DNA of 62,456 nt, taken from an uncultured Eggerthella sp. (GTDB lineage Bacteria > Actinomycetota > Coriobacteriia > Coriobacteriales > Eggerthellaceae). The stretch covers positions 1-62,456 of the forward strand of contig UQML01000011.1 in NCBI GenBank assembly GCA_900542265.1, read 5' to 3'. The notes beneath the pieces were generated by a model, which was given only the letters and a program-made list of their open reading frames with translations, ran no database searches and had not been told where the DNA came from. Below are positions 7,809 through 16,882 of the stretch, one piece after another. Position numbers and translations under genes: made by a program. Each line of letters opens with the position of its first letter. Position 1 is the first letter of the stretch.

Positions 7809-9521
7809 TTATACATTCTCCAGACGTTCTTCGAGTGCCTCATTAATAATCTTAAGCGCCTTAATTCGTGCATAATATTTATCATCTGATTCAAGCACAA
7901 TCCAAGGTGCAAAATCAGTTGAAGTTAATCTAAACATATCATCAATAGCGGCATAGTACTGAGGGTATTTATCACGATTGCGCCAATCTTCAGTCGTAAT
8001 CTTCCACTGCTTTTCAGGATTTTGCTCACGCGCCTCAAAACGCTGCAATTGCGTTTCGGGAGAAATATCAACCCAGAATTTAATGAGAATAGCGCCCCAC
8101 CTCACAAGATCGCGCTCAAATTCATTGATCTCATCATACGCACGCGACCATTGTTGCGGAGAGGCAAAACCTTCAACCCGCTCAACGAGCACACGACCAT
8201 ACCAACTACGATCATAAATGCCCACATGACCCGCTTTAGGCAAACGCGTCCAATAACGCCACAAGAAAGGATGCATCAATTCTTGTTTTGTGGGTGCAGG
8301 CGATGGGAATATCGTATACGAACGAGCATCGAGAGCTTGTGCTACACGCTTAATGTTGCCACCCTTGCCTGCAGCATCTAAACCTTCATACATGATAATT
8401 AAAGGAATACGCTTGATATACATCTCTTGCTCAAGACGACGCAGGCGTGCTTGCTCGGCCTTAAGTTCCTTTTTATAGAAAGCGCGATCAACCTTTAAGT
8501 CGTGATCGACATTTTCAAGACGCGGATAATCAGCCAAGACGTGGAATTTGCTTGCTGCAGGAGCATACGCAGAAGCCTCTTCTGCCTGGCGATGCGCTTC
8601 AGCAAGAAGCTCAGCATTTTGCTCAGCACTACGATTCCGCTCATCACTTTGAACCGTCTGAGTCCCTTGTGCAGCTGAATTTTGTGCCGCTTTTGCTTCA
8701 GCTTCTTTAGTAGCTTCATCGTCTTGAGCAGACAATGCTTGCTCAAGACGGCTCACGATAGTTTGAATAACAGACAAATTAACGCGACGTCTATCTTCAG
8801 CATCAAGCAAAATCCATGACGAATCACAGAAATTGGAGCGCTCAACCAACTCATCGTAAATGTGATACATCTCTTTATAGTGATCAAGCTGCTCCATGTC
8901 TTCTTTGTCGACACGCCAGCGTGTTGAAGGATCATCGTAGAGATTAGTAAGACGCTTTTTTTGCGTCGCTTCTGAGATATGCATAAAAAATTTGATAACT
9001 AAATAGCCATCATTGGTGAGTTGAGACTCAAAGGCATCAATAGATTCAACAGCGCTATCAAGGGTTTGTAGCAAAAAGGCGCGATTTCGTTTTTTAACCT
9101 TCTTTTTTTTATCCGCGCTCCAACGAGCATGGTTATAGAGATGTTCTGCAACAATCGAATACCAACCACGGTCATAAAACGTCATGGTTCCTCGATTGCC
9201 CAAAGCCTGCCAAAATTGCTGCATATGAGGATAGAACCCGGTTGATCCAAAATCTGGATCAGACACGCGTTTTGCTTCTTGCTCGCCAAAATCTTCGGTA
9301 ACGTGAACAGAGGTGTAGCGTGCGTCTAAGTTATAAATCAGATCAGAAATACGGCTTCCTTTACCAGCACCCTTCCAACCTTCGAACAACACAACAACTC
9401 CAATACCTTTGGTGCGTGCTTCTTGTTGCAAAATAATAAGACGCTTTACAAGCGCATCATAGCGCGGATTGTATTCAGCCTTTGTTACCTTTGGCGCGGT
9501 CATATTGATAGTTTCGAGCAT
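7809..9521 (-). CDS. pap: Polyphosphate:AMP phosphotransferase, tandem PPK2 domains
   Basis: This 570-residue cytosolic protein has two PPK2 kinase domains. The first (about 25-255) carries Walker A FEGWKGAGKGSRI and FYDRGWYS. A charged Ala/Glu linker follows (about 270-325). The second (about 335-570) carries MYEGLDAAGKGGNI, the lid region and IYDRSWYGRVLVERV. The two-domain architecture is that of class II PPK2 (PAP), which phosphorylates AMP to ADP with polyphosphate. Start ATG has GAGGGG 9 bases upstream. It is divergent from ppx-ppk, which make and degrade its substrate. Assignment to AMP rather than another nucleotide rests on architecture alone. Confidence 0.9.
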   Translation of the reverse strand: MLETINMTAPKVTKAEYNPRYDALVKRLIILQQEARTKGIGVVVLFEGWKGAGKGSRISDLIYNLDARYTSVHVTEDFGEQEAKRVSDPDFGSTGFYPHMQQFWQALGNRGTMTFYDRGWYSIVAEHLYNHARWSADKKKKVKKRNRAFLLQTLDSAVESIDAFESQLTNDGYLVIKFFMHISEATQKKRLTNLYDDPSTRWRVDKEDMEQLDHYKEMYHIYDELVERSNFCDSSWILLDAEDRRRVNLSVIQTIVSRLEQALSAQDDEATKEAEAKAAQNSAAQGTQTVQSDERNRSAEQNAELLAEAHRQAEEASAYAPAASKFHVLADYPRLENVDHDLKVDRAFYKKELKAEQARLRRLEQEMYIKRIPLIIMYEGLDAAGKGGNIKRVAQALDARSYTIFPSPAPTKQELMHPFLWRYWTRLPKAGHVGIYDRSWYGRVLVERVEGFASPQQWSRAYDEINEFERDLVRWGAILIKFWVDISPETQLQRFEAREQNPEKQWKITTEDWRNRDKYPQYYAAIDDMFRLTSTDFAPWIVLESDDKYYARIKALKIINEALEERLENV

Positions 9522-9585
9522 TTGCCTAATCCCCTCTCCTAAGCTCCACCAAACACTCTCCCCAAAGTGTGCTTCTCATGTGGGC

Positions 9586-9669
9586 AAACGATATGCATAC
9601 GTATTGTAGCATCACTTTAAAACTATATCGTTTCGCATACAATTAGGCGCTCATGATCACAAACGATAA
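9586..9669. promoter_or_regulatory. Three AAACGATA sites in the pap/ppx divergent region
   Basis: AAACGATAT (9586-9594) and ATATCGTTT (9625-9633) form a 9-bp inverted pair that brackets the pap -10 (9603-9608). A further direct copy, AAACGATAA, lies at 9661-9669 on the ppx side. Such an arrangement suggests an operator for a shared regulator; which regulator is unknown. Confidence 0.5.
9603..9608 (-). promoter_or_regulatory. Extended -10 of the pap promoter
   Basis: The minus strand reads TGCTACAAT, a TACAAT hexamer (5 of 6 to consensus) with an upstream TG. Predicted start is about 75 bases before the pap ATG. The -35 is weak. Confidence 0.55.
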
Positions 9670-9719
9670 TAAAGGCTATATCATAGATTAAGCACTACTG
9701 AAGGAGTATTTGAGAGTCT

Positions 9720-10679
9720 ATGTCATATCAAGCCATCATTGATCTTGGTTCAAACACTGTTCGCTTATGTATCTATCATCTCGAACCATTTGCCCTCCAT
9801 CACATTAAACATCATCAAACTTATTCCTGGGATCAAGACGGCATCCATATCAGTCTTAATTACAAGGTAATGGCTGGTCTTGCTTCGTTTGTGAACGATG
9901 GGGTTATGAGTAAGCAGGGCATTAAAAAAGCCACCAAAACTATCAATGATCACCTAATTCGTGCTAGTCATTTTGGCTGTGATCGCCCTGAAAACATACA
10001 CATTTTTGCAACAGCCGTTTTGCGCAATTGTCTCAACTCAGAAGAAGCAAAACACGCTATCGAAGAAGGTTGTGGATTCCCCATCACAATGCTTTCTAAT
10101 AAAGAAGAAGCACACCTTGGATTTGTAGGAGCAAGTCTTGATACTATTCCCGATCAAGGTGTACTCATTGATATCGGTGGAGGCTCAACAGAGCTAACCG
10201 TTTTTGCCGATGGGGCTGATCGTGATAATGTGAGCCTTTCTCAAGGTTCACTCTCATCCTATGCGCGTTTTGTTGAAGGCATCCTTCCTACTCCACGAGA
10301 AATGGAGGCAATCGAGCGCGCCTTTGAAGAAAAACTTTCGGTGCTCAATAAAGCACGCTATCAAACACCTAAGCTGTGCGGCATTGGTGGCACAGTACGC
10401 AGCGTTGCAAAGCTGTACGGTGATATGTGCAATGACGGCAAACGTATTTCCACCATAACGCGTGAGCACCTTGAGATTATTTTGGCAGCATATAAACAAA
10501 ACCAGAACGCCTTTGCTCATACCGCACTCAAAACAATACCCGATCGTATTCATACATTTATTCCTGGATGCATTATTTTGCGGAGTCTTTTTTTGTTTTG
10601 CCAAGCAGAAACCTTAACGGTTTGCAAGCATGGTTTGCGTGAAGGCTGTCTCATCGACAAGATCATAATGTCACGCTAG
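9720..10679 (+). CDS. ppx: Ppx/GppA-type exopolyphosphatase (copy 1)
   Basis: This 319-residue member of the ASKHA fold hydrolyses terminal phosphates from polyphosphate or pppGpp. Motifs seen are the N-terminal phosphate loop AIIDLGSNTVRL, FATAVLRN, LSNKEEAHLGFVGA and the second phosphate loop GVLIDIGGGSTELTVF, then CGIGGTVRSVAKL. It is short, lacking the C-terminal HD-like domain of E. coli Ppx, as is usual in actinobacterial Ppx1/2. GAAGGAG lies 13 bases before the ATG, a rather long spacing. It is followed by ppk 124 bases later. A second paralogue is at 30214-31149. Polyphosphatase versus pppGpp phosphatase activity cannot be decided from sequence. Confidence 0.92.
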   Translation: MSYQAIIDLGSNTVRLCIYHLEPFALHHIKHHQTYSWDQDGIHISLNYKVMAGLASFVNDGVMSKQGIKKATKTINDHLIRASHFGCDRPENIHIFATAVLRNCLNSEEAKHAIEEGCGFPITMLSNKEEAHLGFVGASLDTIPDQGVLIDIGGGSTELTVFADGADRDNVSLSQGSLSSYARFVEGILPTPREMEAIERAFEEKLSVLNKARYQTPKLCGIGGTVRSVAKLYGDMCNDGKRISTITREHLEIILAAYKQNQNAFAHTALKTIPDRIHTFIPGCIILRSLFLFCQAETLTVCKHGLREGCLIDKIIMSR

Positions 10680-10743
10680 GCACCATCGAACTATCTTGTT
10701 AAAAAATCCTGATCAAAAAAACGCGATTATCAGGAAAAACAGC

Positions 10744-10749
10744 TAGAAT
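10744..10749 (+). promoter_or_regulatory. Candidate -10 of the ppk promoter
   Basis: GCTAGAAT contains TAGAAT (5 of 6 to consensus) with the GC prefix seen at other promoters here. The predicted start would be about 48 bases before the ppk ATG. Confidence 0.4.
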
Positions 10750-10803
10750 AGATACAAGATGAATATCTCATCTTTTGAGGGGAAATAAGGGGGAGCGATT
10801 GTA

Positions 10804-13578
10804 ATGATTGCAAAAAAGAATTCAGCTCAACATGAGCCCACCCAAACTAATGAGTCGAAAGATAAACCAAAAAACAAGCGTGAAGTTTTGCCCTATATGC
10901 AAAACAGGGAACTCTCTTGGCTCAATTTCAATAAACGCGTTCTTGATCAAGGCGAAGATAGAAATGTGCCACTTCTAGAGCGTTTGACTTTTGTTTCTAT
11001 CTTTTCTTCAAATCTACAAGAATTCTTTATGGTACGCGTAGGCAGCTTAACTGATCTCGCCTTGGTTAAAAAAGAATTACTCGACAATAAAACACTCATG
11101 ACACCTCATGAGCAACTTGAAGCAATTTATAACCGCTGCCATGAACTATATCCTGAACAAGAGCGCATCTATAAAAATATTTTAGGCCAACTCGAAGAGT
11201 ATGGTATTAAACAAAAAACGCTCCAAACAATCAATGATGAACAGCGTGAATATTTACGCTTATACCTTCAATCAAGCGTTATGCCATACTTATCGCCTCA
11301 GGTCATCAACGCACGCCACCCTTTTCCTCATTTGGAAAACGGTGCACTGTATGTATTGTTGCGCCTAGATGAAGAGGAGCGTCGCGCTAAATCCAAAGAT
11401 TCTGACGAGGGTAAAAATAAGAAAAAGACAAAAAATGTTGGTGCTGATGACGCAACATTTGGTCTTATTCCACTCCCCCGTCAAGCAAAGCGCGTTATCG
11501 CATTACCTGGTGACGGAACGCAATTTATTCTTCTCGAAGAAGCGCTTAAGCTTATTGTCGATGAAGTCTTTTCTATGTATGTCACAAAACGCGCAAGTGT
11601 TATTTGCGTAACACGCAATGCCGACATTGATGCCAATGAAGGCGTTGATGAGATCGATTATGATTATCGTGAACACATGAAGCGCATCTTGAAAAAACGC
11701 GCTCGCTTAGCTCCGGTTCGTCTTGAAACCGACACACCACTTTCCACGGTAACGGAAAAGTTTTTGCTCAAGTATTTAAACCTAACACCCAATCAAGTCT
11801 TTGTTACCAGCGTTCCGCTTGATATGGGTTACGCCTGGGGATTACCTAGTTTGGTTGATGAGGAGATTGCACACGAGCTCACCAATGAGCCCTTTACTCC
11901 CTCTTGGCCAGCATGTCTTGATCGTCGTCGGTCTATTATTGAGCAAGTTTGTGAGTCTGACAAACTCCTCTCTTACCCTTATGAAAGCATGGATCCATTT
12001 ATTCAGATGCTACGTGAGGCATCTACGGATCCTTCAGTAATTTCAATCAAGATCACGCTCTACCGCCTTGCAAGCCAATCGCATCTTGCTGAAGCTTTGC
12101 TTGCAGCAGCTGAAAATGGTAAAGAAGTCACTGCGCTCTTTGAATTACGTGCACGTTTTGATGAATCCAACAATATTGATTGGTCGCAGCGCTTTGAACA
12201 AGCAGGTGCAAACGTAATTTATGGTTTCCATGACTTTAAAGTCCACTCTAAAATTTGCGTTATCACGCGCAATACTGACAAGGGACTTCAGCATATTACG
12301 CAACTTGGTACCGGCAACTACAACGAAAAGACTTCCAAACTCTATACCGACTTTTCCTACATTACGACTGACGAAGCAATTGGACGTGATGCAGCGGAGT
12401 TTTTCCGCAATATGAATCTCGAAAATACCTCCAATAACTATCAAGTACTCTCGGTTGCTCCTTTACAAATTAAACCGATGATTTTGGATAAAATTGACGA
12501 GCAAATCGCGCTTGCCAAAGCAGGAAAACCCAATGGACTTCTCTTTAAAACCAACTCTATTACCGACAAAGCAATCATCGATAAGATTGCTGAAGCCTCA
12601 CAAGCGGGCGTAAAAACAATTCTTTTCGTCCGCGGCATCTCCTGTATTATCCCCATGGTTGATGGCTATACTGACAACGTAGAAGTAGTATCCATTGTTG
12701 GTCGTCTTTTGGAGCATAGTCGCATTTATGGATTTGGCACTTTTGACGAAATGGAGCTCTACCTATCTTCTGCTGACTTAATGACACGCAATATGGATAA
12801 ACGCATTGAAATTGCATGGCCAATTCGCTCCAAAGACTTAAAGCAGATAATCCTTGATTATCTCCAAGCTTGTCTCTCTGACACAGCAAAGCTCAGAATG
12901 CTTCAAGCAAATCTTGAATATACTCCCTTAGAATTTTTTGCCGATGAGGATGATGAATCCGGTAAGGTTGATTCTTTTGATTCGCAAGCTTATCTCATCA
13001 AAAAAGCTGCTGATGATTATCAAGAAGCAGTGCTTGAACGTGAAGAGCGTGAAGCCCAAAGATCTGCCATGGCGCGCGCACAAAAGATTCGTGACATAGA
13101 TTCTATGCAACATAATCCACAAGTAACTCCTATACCACCTGCGGTTCCTGTAATTGAGCATTCTGCTCCTGAGCCAACACCTGCTCAAGAGATGGCAGAG
13201 GAAGAAGCAGTTCACGCAATAGACCGCGAAGACATGGCTGAGACAATGGCGGAAGCACCAATTGATGAAACACCCAGCCAAGATTCGACCACAGTCCGTG
13301 TAGAGGAAGCACAAGAAGCACTCCATAATCTGGATGCGCAAGAAGATTCTATCTCAACTCCTTCGGTCGCAACGCTTGATGTTGAGGAAACTCCTTTGCC
13401 TGAACAGCCCCAACGCGTTCAAGCAACCGTAATTGAAACTGAGGAAGAAAAAGCACAAAAGGCAGCTCAAGAACAAGCACGGCAAGCTCAAGAAGCGGCA
13501 TTACAAGTTTTGCCTCCGACCTTCCCAAAAACCACCTTCATGCAGCGCTTGAAATTCTTGTTTACCGGTCATTTCTAA
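10804..13578 (+). CDS. ppk: Polyphosphate kinase PPK1 with long acidic C-terminal extension
   Basis: PPK1 reversibly polymerises ATP gamma-phosphate into polyphosphate. The core (about 30-730) starts YMQNRELSWLNFNKRVL. The autophosphorylated His is H481 (VHSKICVI) and the second active-site His is H638 (LEHSRIYGFG). A lysine-rich insert lies at about 190-216. PPK1 is usually about 690-740 residues; this one is 924. The last 195 or so residues are rich in Glu, Ala, Gln and Pro, look disordered, and end in a short basic-aromatic tail (TTFMQRLKFLFTGHF) that could form an amphipathic helix. A GGGGGAG site sits 8 bases before the ATG. The gene ends at two hairpins. Confidence 0.96.
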   Translation: MIAKKNSAQHEPTQTNESKDKPKNKREVLPYMQNRELSWLNFNKRVLDQGEDRNVPLLERLTFVSIFSSNLQEFFMVRVGSLTDLALVKKELLDNKTLMTPHEQLEAIYNRCHELYPEQERIYKNILGQLEEYGIKQKTLQTINDEQREYLRLYLQSSVMPYLSPQVINARHPFPHLENGALYVLLRLDEEERRAKSKDSDEGKNKKKTKNVGADDATFGLIPLPRQAKRVIALPGDGTQFILLEEALKLIVDEVFSMYVTKRASVICVTRNADIDANEGVDEIDYDYREHMKRILKKRARLAPVRLETDTPLSTVTEKFLLKYLNLTPNQVFVTSVPLDMGYAWGLPSLVDEEIAHELTNEPFTPSWPACLDRRRSIIEQVCESDKLLSYPYESMDPFIQMLREASTDPSVISIKITLYRLASQSHLAEALLAAAENGKEVTALFELRARFDESNNIDWSQRFEQAGANVIYGFHDFKVHSKICVITRNTDKGLQHITQLGTGNYNEKTSKLYTDFSYITTDEAIGRDAAEFFRNMNLENTSNNYQVLSVAPLQIKPMILDKIDEQIALAKAGKPNGLLFKTNSITDKAIIDKIAEASQAGVKTILFVRGISCIIPMVDGYTDNVEVVSIVGRLLEHSRIYGFGTFDEMELYLSSADLMTRNMDKRIEIAWPIRSKDLKQIILDYLQACLSDTAKLRMLQANLEYTPLEFFADEDDESGKVDSFDSQAYLIKKAADDYQEAVLEREEREAQRSAMARAQKIRDIDSMQHNPQVTPIPPAVPVIEHSAPEPTPAQEMAEEEAVHAIDREDMAETMAEAPIDETPSQDSTTVRVEEAQEALHNLDAQEDSISTPSVATLDVEETPLPEQPQRVQATVIETEEEKAQKAAQEQARQAQEAALQVLPPTFPKTTFMQRLKFLFTGHF

Positions 13579-13586
13579 GATAATCT

Positions 13587-13630
13587 TGACGATGGGGCTC
13601 GACAATCAATACGATTTATCCCCATCGTCA
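13587..13630 (+). terminator. Hairpin after ppk
   Basis: A 10-bp perfect inverted repeat (13588-13597 with 13620-13629) with a 22-base loop begins 9 bases after the ppk stop. It lacks a clear T-run, so it may stabilise the mRNA end rather than terminate. Confidence 0.5.
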
Positions 13631-13651
13631 TACATGAAAATCACGCAACAA

Positions 13652-13689
13652 AAAACTCGCCCCTTCCGTTATAAAATGAGGCGAGTTTT
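13652..13689. terminator. Bidirectional terminator between ppk and asd
   Basis: AAAACTCGCC (13652-13661) pairs perfectly with GGCGAGTTTT (13680-13689). T-rich tails follow on both strands, so it can end ppk on the plus strand and lysC-asd on the minus strand. Confidence 0.88.
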
Positions 13690-13743
13690 GTTTTGTAAAT
13701 TCTAAACCCTTAAGCGAACCAAAATGAGAAGATGCTTCTTATT

Positions 13744-14784
13744 TTAAGGTAACAAAAGTTCAGCAATTTGTACTGCATTTAAAGCAGCACCCTTACGAAT
13801 CTGGTCAGCAACATTCCAGAAAGCAAGACCATTCTCAACTGAAGCATCCTTGCGAAGACGACCAACATAAGCGCCATCAGTGCCAGCTAAAAGACCTGGC
13901 ATAGGATAAACGTTGTTATCGGTATCATCCATTACCGTAATACCAGGAGCATTCTCAAGTGCCACGCGTGCTTCATCAACACTAATAGGCGCCTTGAACT
14001 CAACATTAATAGCTTCACCATGGCAACGAAGAACAGGTACACGAACACATGTTGCTGCTACCTCTATAGACTCATCACCCATGATCTTTTTGGTTTCAAC
14101 AACCATCTTCCACTCTTCTTTAGTAGAAGCATCATCCATAAATACATCAATATGAGGAATGCAGTTAAAGGCAATCTGATGAGCAAAGGCATCAATAGTC
14201 AATTCATCATCTTCAAGGAATTGCTTAGTTTGAGCATACAATTCGTCCATTGCTGCAGCGCCAGCACCAGAAGCAGCTTGATAAGTAGAAACAACCACAC
14301 GCTTAATAGGGGCAACATCATGAAGCGGCTTTAGGGATGCAACCATTTGGATGGTCGAACAATTAGGGTTAGCAATAACACCATTATGCCAAGCAACATC
14401 TTCAGGATTTACCTCAGGAACAACGAGCGGTACATCCTCGTCCATACGAAATGCACTCGAGTTATCAACCATAACGGCGCCTGCCTTAACAACGGCCTCT
14501 CTAAATAACTTAGATACTGATGCGCCTGCAGAAAAGAGTGCAATATCAACGCCTTCAAAGGCCTCGTCAGTCATTTCTTGAACGATAAGATCTCCCGCAG
14601 GAACTTGACCGCATCCTTCAAAAGGAAGTGTTTTACCTGATGAACGAGACGAAGCAAGAGCACGAACCTCTGATGCAGGAAAATCAAGATCATGAAGTAC
14701 TTTTAAGAATTCACGACCAACCGCCCCTGTTGCACCACAAACTGCAACAACGGGATTTGCAGGCATTTCTTTAGTCCAAGCCAT
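13744..14784 (-). CDS. asd: Aspartate-semialdehyde dehydrogenase
   Basis: Asd reduces aspartyl-4-phosphate to the semialdehyde, feeding lysine, diaminopimelate, threonine and methionine synthesis. The 346-residue protein has the NADP-binding VAVCGATGAVGREFL at the start, the catalytic Cys in ANPNCSTIQMV and the substrate-binding RCHGEAINVEF with its conserved His. Length fits the Gram-positive type. It follows lysC by 9 bases, so the first two steps of the pathway share one transcript. Confidence 0.97.
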   Translation of the reverse strand: MAWTKEMPANPVVAVCGATGAVGREFLKVLHDLDFPASEVRALASSRSSGKTLPFEGCGQVPAGDLIVQEMTDEAFEGVDIALFSAGASVSKLFREAVVKAGAVMVDNSSAFRMDEDVPLVVPEVNPEDVAWHNGVIANPNCSTIQMVASLKPLHDVAPIKRVVVSTYQAASGAGAAAMDELYAQTKQFLEDDELTIDAFAHQIAFNCIPHIDVFMDDASTKEEWKMVVETKKIMGDESIEVAATCVRVPVLRCHGEAINVEFKAPISVDEARVALENAPGITVMDDTDNNVYPMPGLLAGTDGAYVGRLRKDASVENGLAFWNVADQIRKGAALNAVQIAELLLP

Positions 14785-14793
14785 ACGTATCTC

Positions 14794-16074
14794 TTACCTT
14801 CCTTTATTCATTTTGGCAGCAATTTCTTCTTCAGAAAGCTGCGTTTCTTCAAATACACTATCAGAGTCAAGACCGAAAGCAGTATGAAGGCAACGCACAG
14901 CTGCTCCCACCTGTGATCCATCAACAACAACAGAAATACGAATAGGGCTCGTCGAGATCATTTGGATATTGATCTGATTATCAGCAAGAGCACCAAATGC
15001 TTTTGCTGCTACACCAGGACTCGATTTCATGCCGGTACCAACAAGTGACACCTTAGCAATATCTTCAGACAAAATTACCTCTGAAATACCAAGCTGATCT
15101 TTAATATTATCGATCACTTCAAGAGCCAAATCTTTTTGAGAACTTGGGAAAGTAAACGTGATATTTGCCGAGCCATTACTTACTGCATTTTGAATAATCA
15201 TATCAACTGATACCTTATTTGCAGCAAGCGCAGAAAACACCTTTGCAGCAGTTCCGGTTTCATCAGACAAACCACGTAAGGTAATTTTCATTTCTGAGGT
15301 ATCATGAGCAACACCAGAAATGACAGCCTGTTCCATGGAAGGATCTACCTCCTTGATAAGCGTGCCTTCTGCATCTGAAAAAGCAGAACGCGAATGAATA
15401 ACAACGTTATATTTGCGGGCAAACTCAACTGCGCGCGATTGCAAGACACCAGCACCTGCGCTGGAGAGCTCAAGCATGTCATCATATGAAATAACATCCA
15501 ACTTACGAGCACGAGGAGCAACGCGCGGATCTGCTGAATAGATTCCTTCAACATCTGAATAAATTTCACACACATCAGCATGAATACCGTGAGCAAGAGC
15601 AACGGCGGTGGTGTCAGATCCACCACGTCCTAATGTGGTGATGTTTCCGTCTTCGCTCAAGCCTTGAAAGCCCGCCACTACAACAATGGCACCAGTTTCA
15701 AGTGCTTGTGCTATGCGCTCAGCATGAATATCTTCGATCTTTGCGCGCGAAAAATCATCATCAGTTTGAATACCTGCTTGCCAACCAGTAAAGCTAATAG
15801 CTTGATAGCCACGAGCTTGAATTGCCATAGCAAGCAGCGACATGGATACTTGCTCTCCTGTCGAGAGAAGCATATCCATTTCTCGTTTAGATGGAGCCGA
15901 ATTGAGAGCAGCAGCAAGGCCAACTAATTCATCGGTGGTCTTACCCATTGCAGATACAACAGCTACAACATCATCTCCTGCTAATTTCTTTTCAATGAGG
16001 CGTTGAGCAACTTTTTGGATGCGTTCCGGTGACGCTACTGACGTACCACCAAATTTAGCAACTACGAGTGCCAT
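14794..16074 (-). CDS. lysC: Aspartate kinase
   Basis: Aspartokinase phosphorylates aspartate at the head of the aspartate amino-acid family. The kinase domain begins MALVVAKFGGTSVASPERI and carries LGRGGSDTTAVALAHG. Two C-terminal ACT domains (about 265-410) would bind feedback inhibitors. I use the ATG at 16072-16074 (426 residues) because homology begins exactly there; the longer frame to 16125 begins with TTG and no ribosome site. The 145-bp leader is too short for, and shows no sign of, a lysine riboswitch. An internal start could give a separate regulatory subunit as in Bacillus, but this cannot be seen. Confidence 0.96.
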   Translation of the reverse strand: MALVVAKFGGTSVASPERIQKVAQRLIEKKLAGDDVVAVVSAMGKTTDELVGLAAALNSAPSKREMDMLLSTGEQVSMSLLAMAIQARGYQAISFTGWQAGIQTDDDFSRAKIEDIHAERIAQALETGAIVVVAGFQGLSEDGNITTLGRGGSDTTAVALAHGIHADVCEIYSDVEGIYSADPRVAPRARKLDVISYDDMLELSSAGAGVLQSRAVEFARKYNVVIHSRSAFSDAEGTLIKEVDPSMEQAVISGVAHDTSEMKITLRGLSDETGTAAKVFSALAANKVSVDMIIQNAVSNGSANITFTFPSSQKDLALEVIDNIKDQLGISEVILSEDIAKVSLVGTGMKSSPGVAAKAFGALADNQINIQMISTSPIRISVVVDGSQVGAAVRCLHTAFGLDSDSVFEETQLSEEEIAAKMNKGR

Positions 16075-16218
16075 TGTCTTCTTTCTAGTAGAGAGACTTA
16101 CCTTACCGTATCCATAATGAAGCAAACAACATCATTGGGTACAGTGAGTTTTGTACACGAGCAGATTAATAGAATGGACGGGTTCTCGCGGATAGAAATA
16201 AGGGAAAATAACAGGAGG

Positions 16219-16869
16219 TTATCCGTGTTTCAGGACAATGCAGTTCATCAATTCTGCAATACTTTCACACGTATCCACAACGTCTTCCATAATTGTATAA
16301 ATGCGCGACCATACTAAAACACGCATGGCATTTTCACGATCTTCCGTAAAGAGAGAGCGCATTACTTGCATATAGAGTGCATCAGCTTCATCTTCAAGAT
16401 CGTTGACAAGCGTAAAATTTGCTTGCAGTTTTTTAGGAGCTTTCTTGAAGTTACTGAAATCTTTCATGGCATCAAGTAATGCGTCGCAACACTTAACTGT
16501 GATATCAGCAAATGTCTCCGCCCCTTTTGGCATGAAGTGAATATCATACATGTAAAACGACTGGATTACTTCTTCAATTTGATCTGTCAAATCATCAAGG
16601 CTATTAGTGAGACTCAAAATATCTTCACGATCAATGGGAGTGACAAAGTCAGGAAGGATGGCGTCATAAATACTATGACATACAGCATCTGCATCGTTTT
16701 CAATAACATGCGCTGCTGCAATATTTTTATCGAGCGCTTCAGCCTTTTCAAATGTCTTTGTTACCTCTTGTAAGAGTTTTGCTTCTTTTGTCGCAAGTTC
16801 AATTTGCTTACAGAAGGACTCGAAATAATCGAGCTTTTTCTTGTTCTTTTTCTTAGGTAACTTAGACAT
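16219..16869 (-). CDS. DUF47/PhoU-like phosphate transport accessory protein
   Basis: This 216-residue cytosolic helical protein belongs to the PhoU-like DUF47 family that pairs with Pit transporters and is thought to tune phosphate uptake. It has the acidic three-helix repeats typical of PhoU: HVIENDADAVCHSIYDAIL, DREDILSLTNSLDDLTDQIEE and VNDLEDEADALYMQ. AAAGGAGA lies 7 bases before the ATG at 16867-16869. The frame upstream to 16890 starts with TTG and overlaps pit, so it is not used. It starts 13 bases after the pit stop and is clearly co-transcribed. Confidence 0.93.
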   Translation of the reverse strand: MSKLPKKKNKKKLDYFESFCKQIELATKEAKLLQEVTKTFEKAEALDKNIAAAHVIENDADAVCHSIYDAILPDFVTPIDREDILSLTNSLDDLTDQIEEVIQSFYMYDIHFMPKGAETFADITVKCCDALLDAMKDFSNFKKAPKKLQANFTLVNDLEDEADALYMQVMRSLFTEDRENAMRVLVWSRIYTIMEDVVDTCESIAELMNCIVLKHG

Positions 16870-16882
16870 AGCCCGCTCTCCT

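Noticed and set aside
16075..16218. Lysine riboswitch upstream of lysC
   Set aside because: The 145-bp gap is too short and has no recognisable conserved core or terminator.
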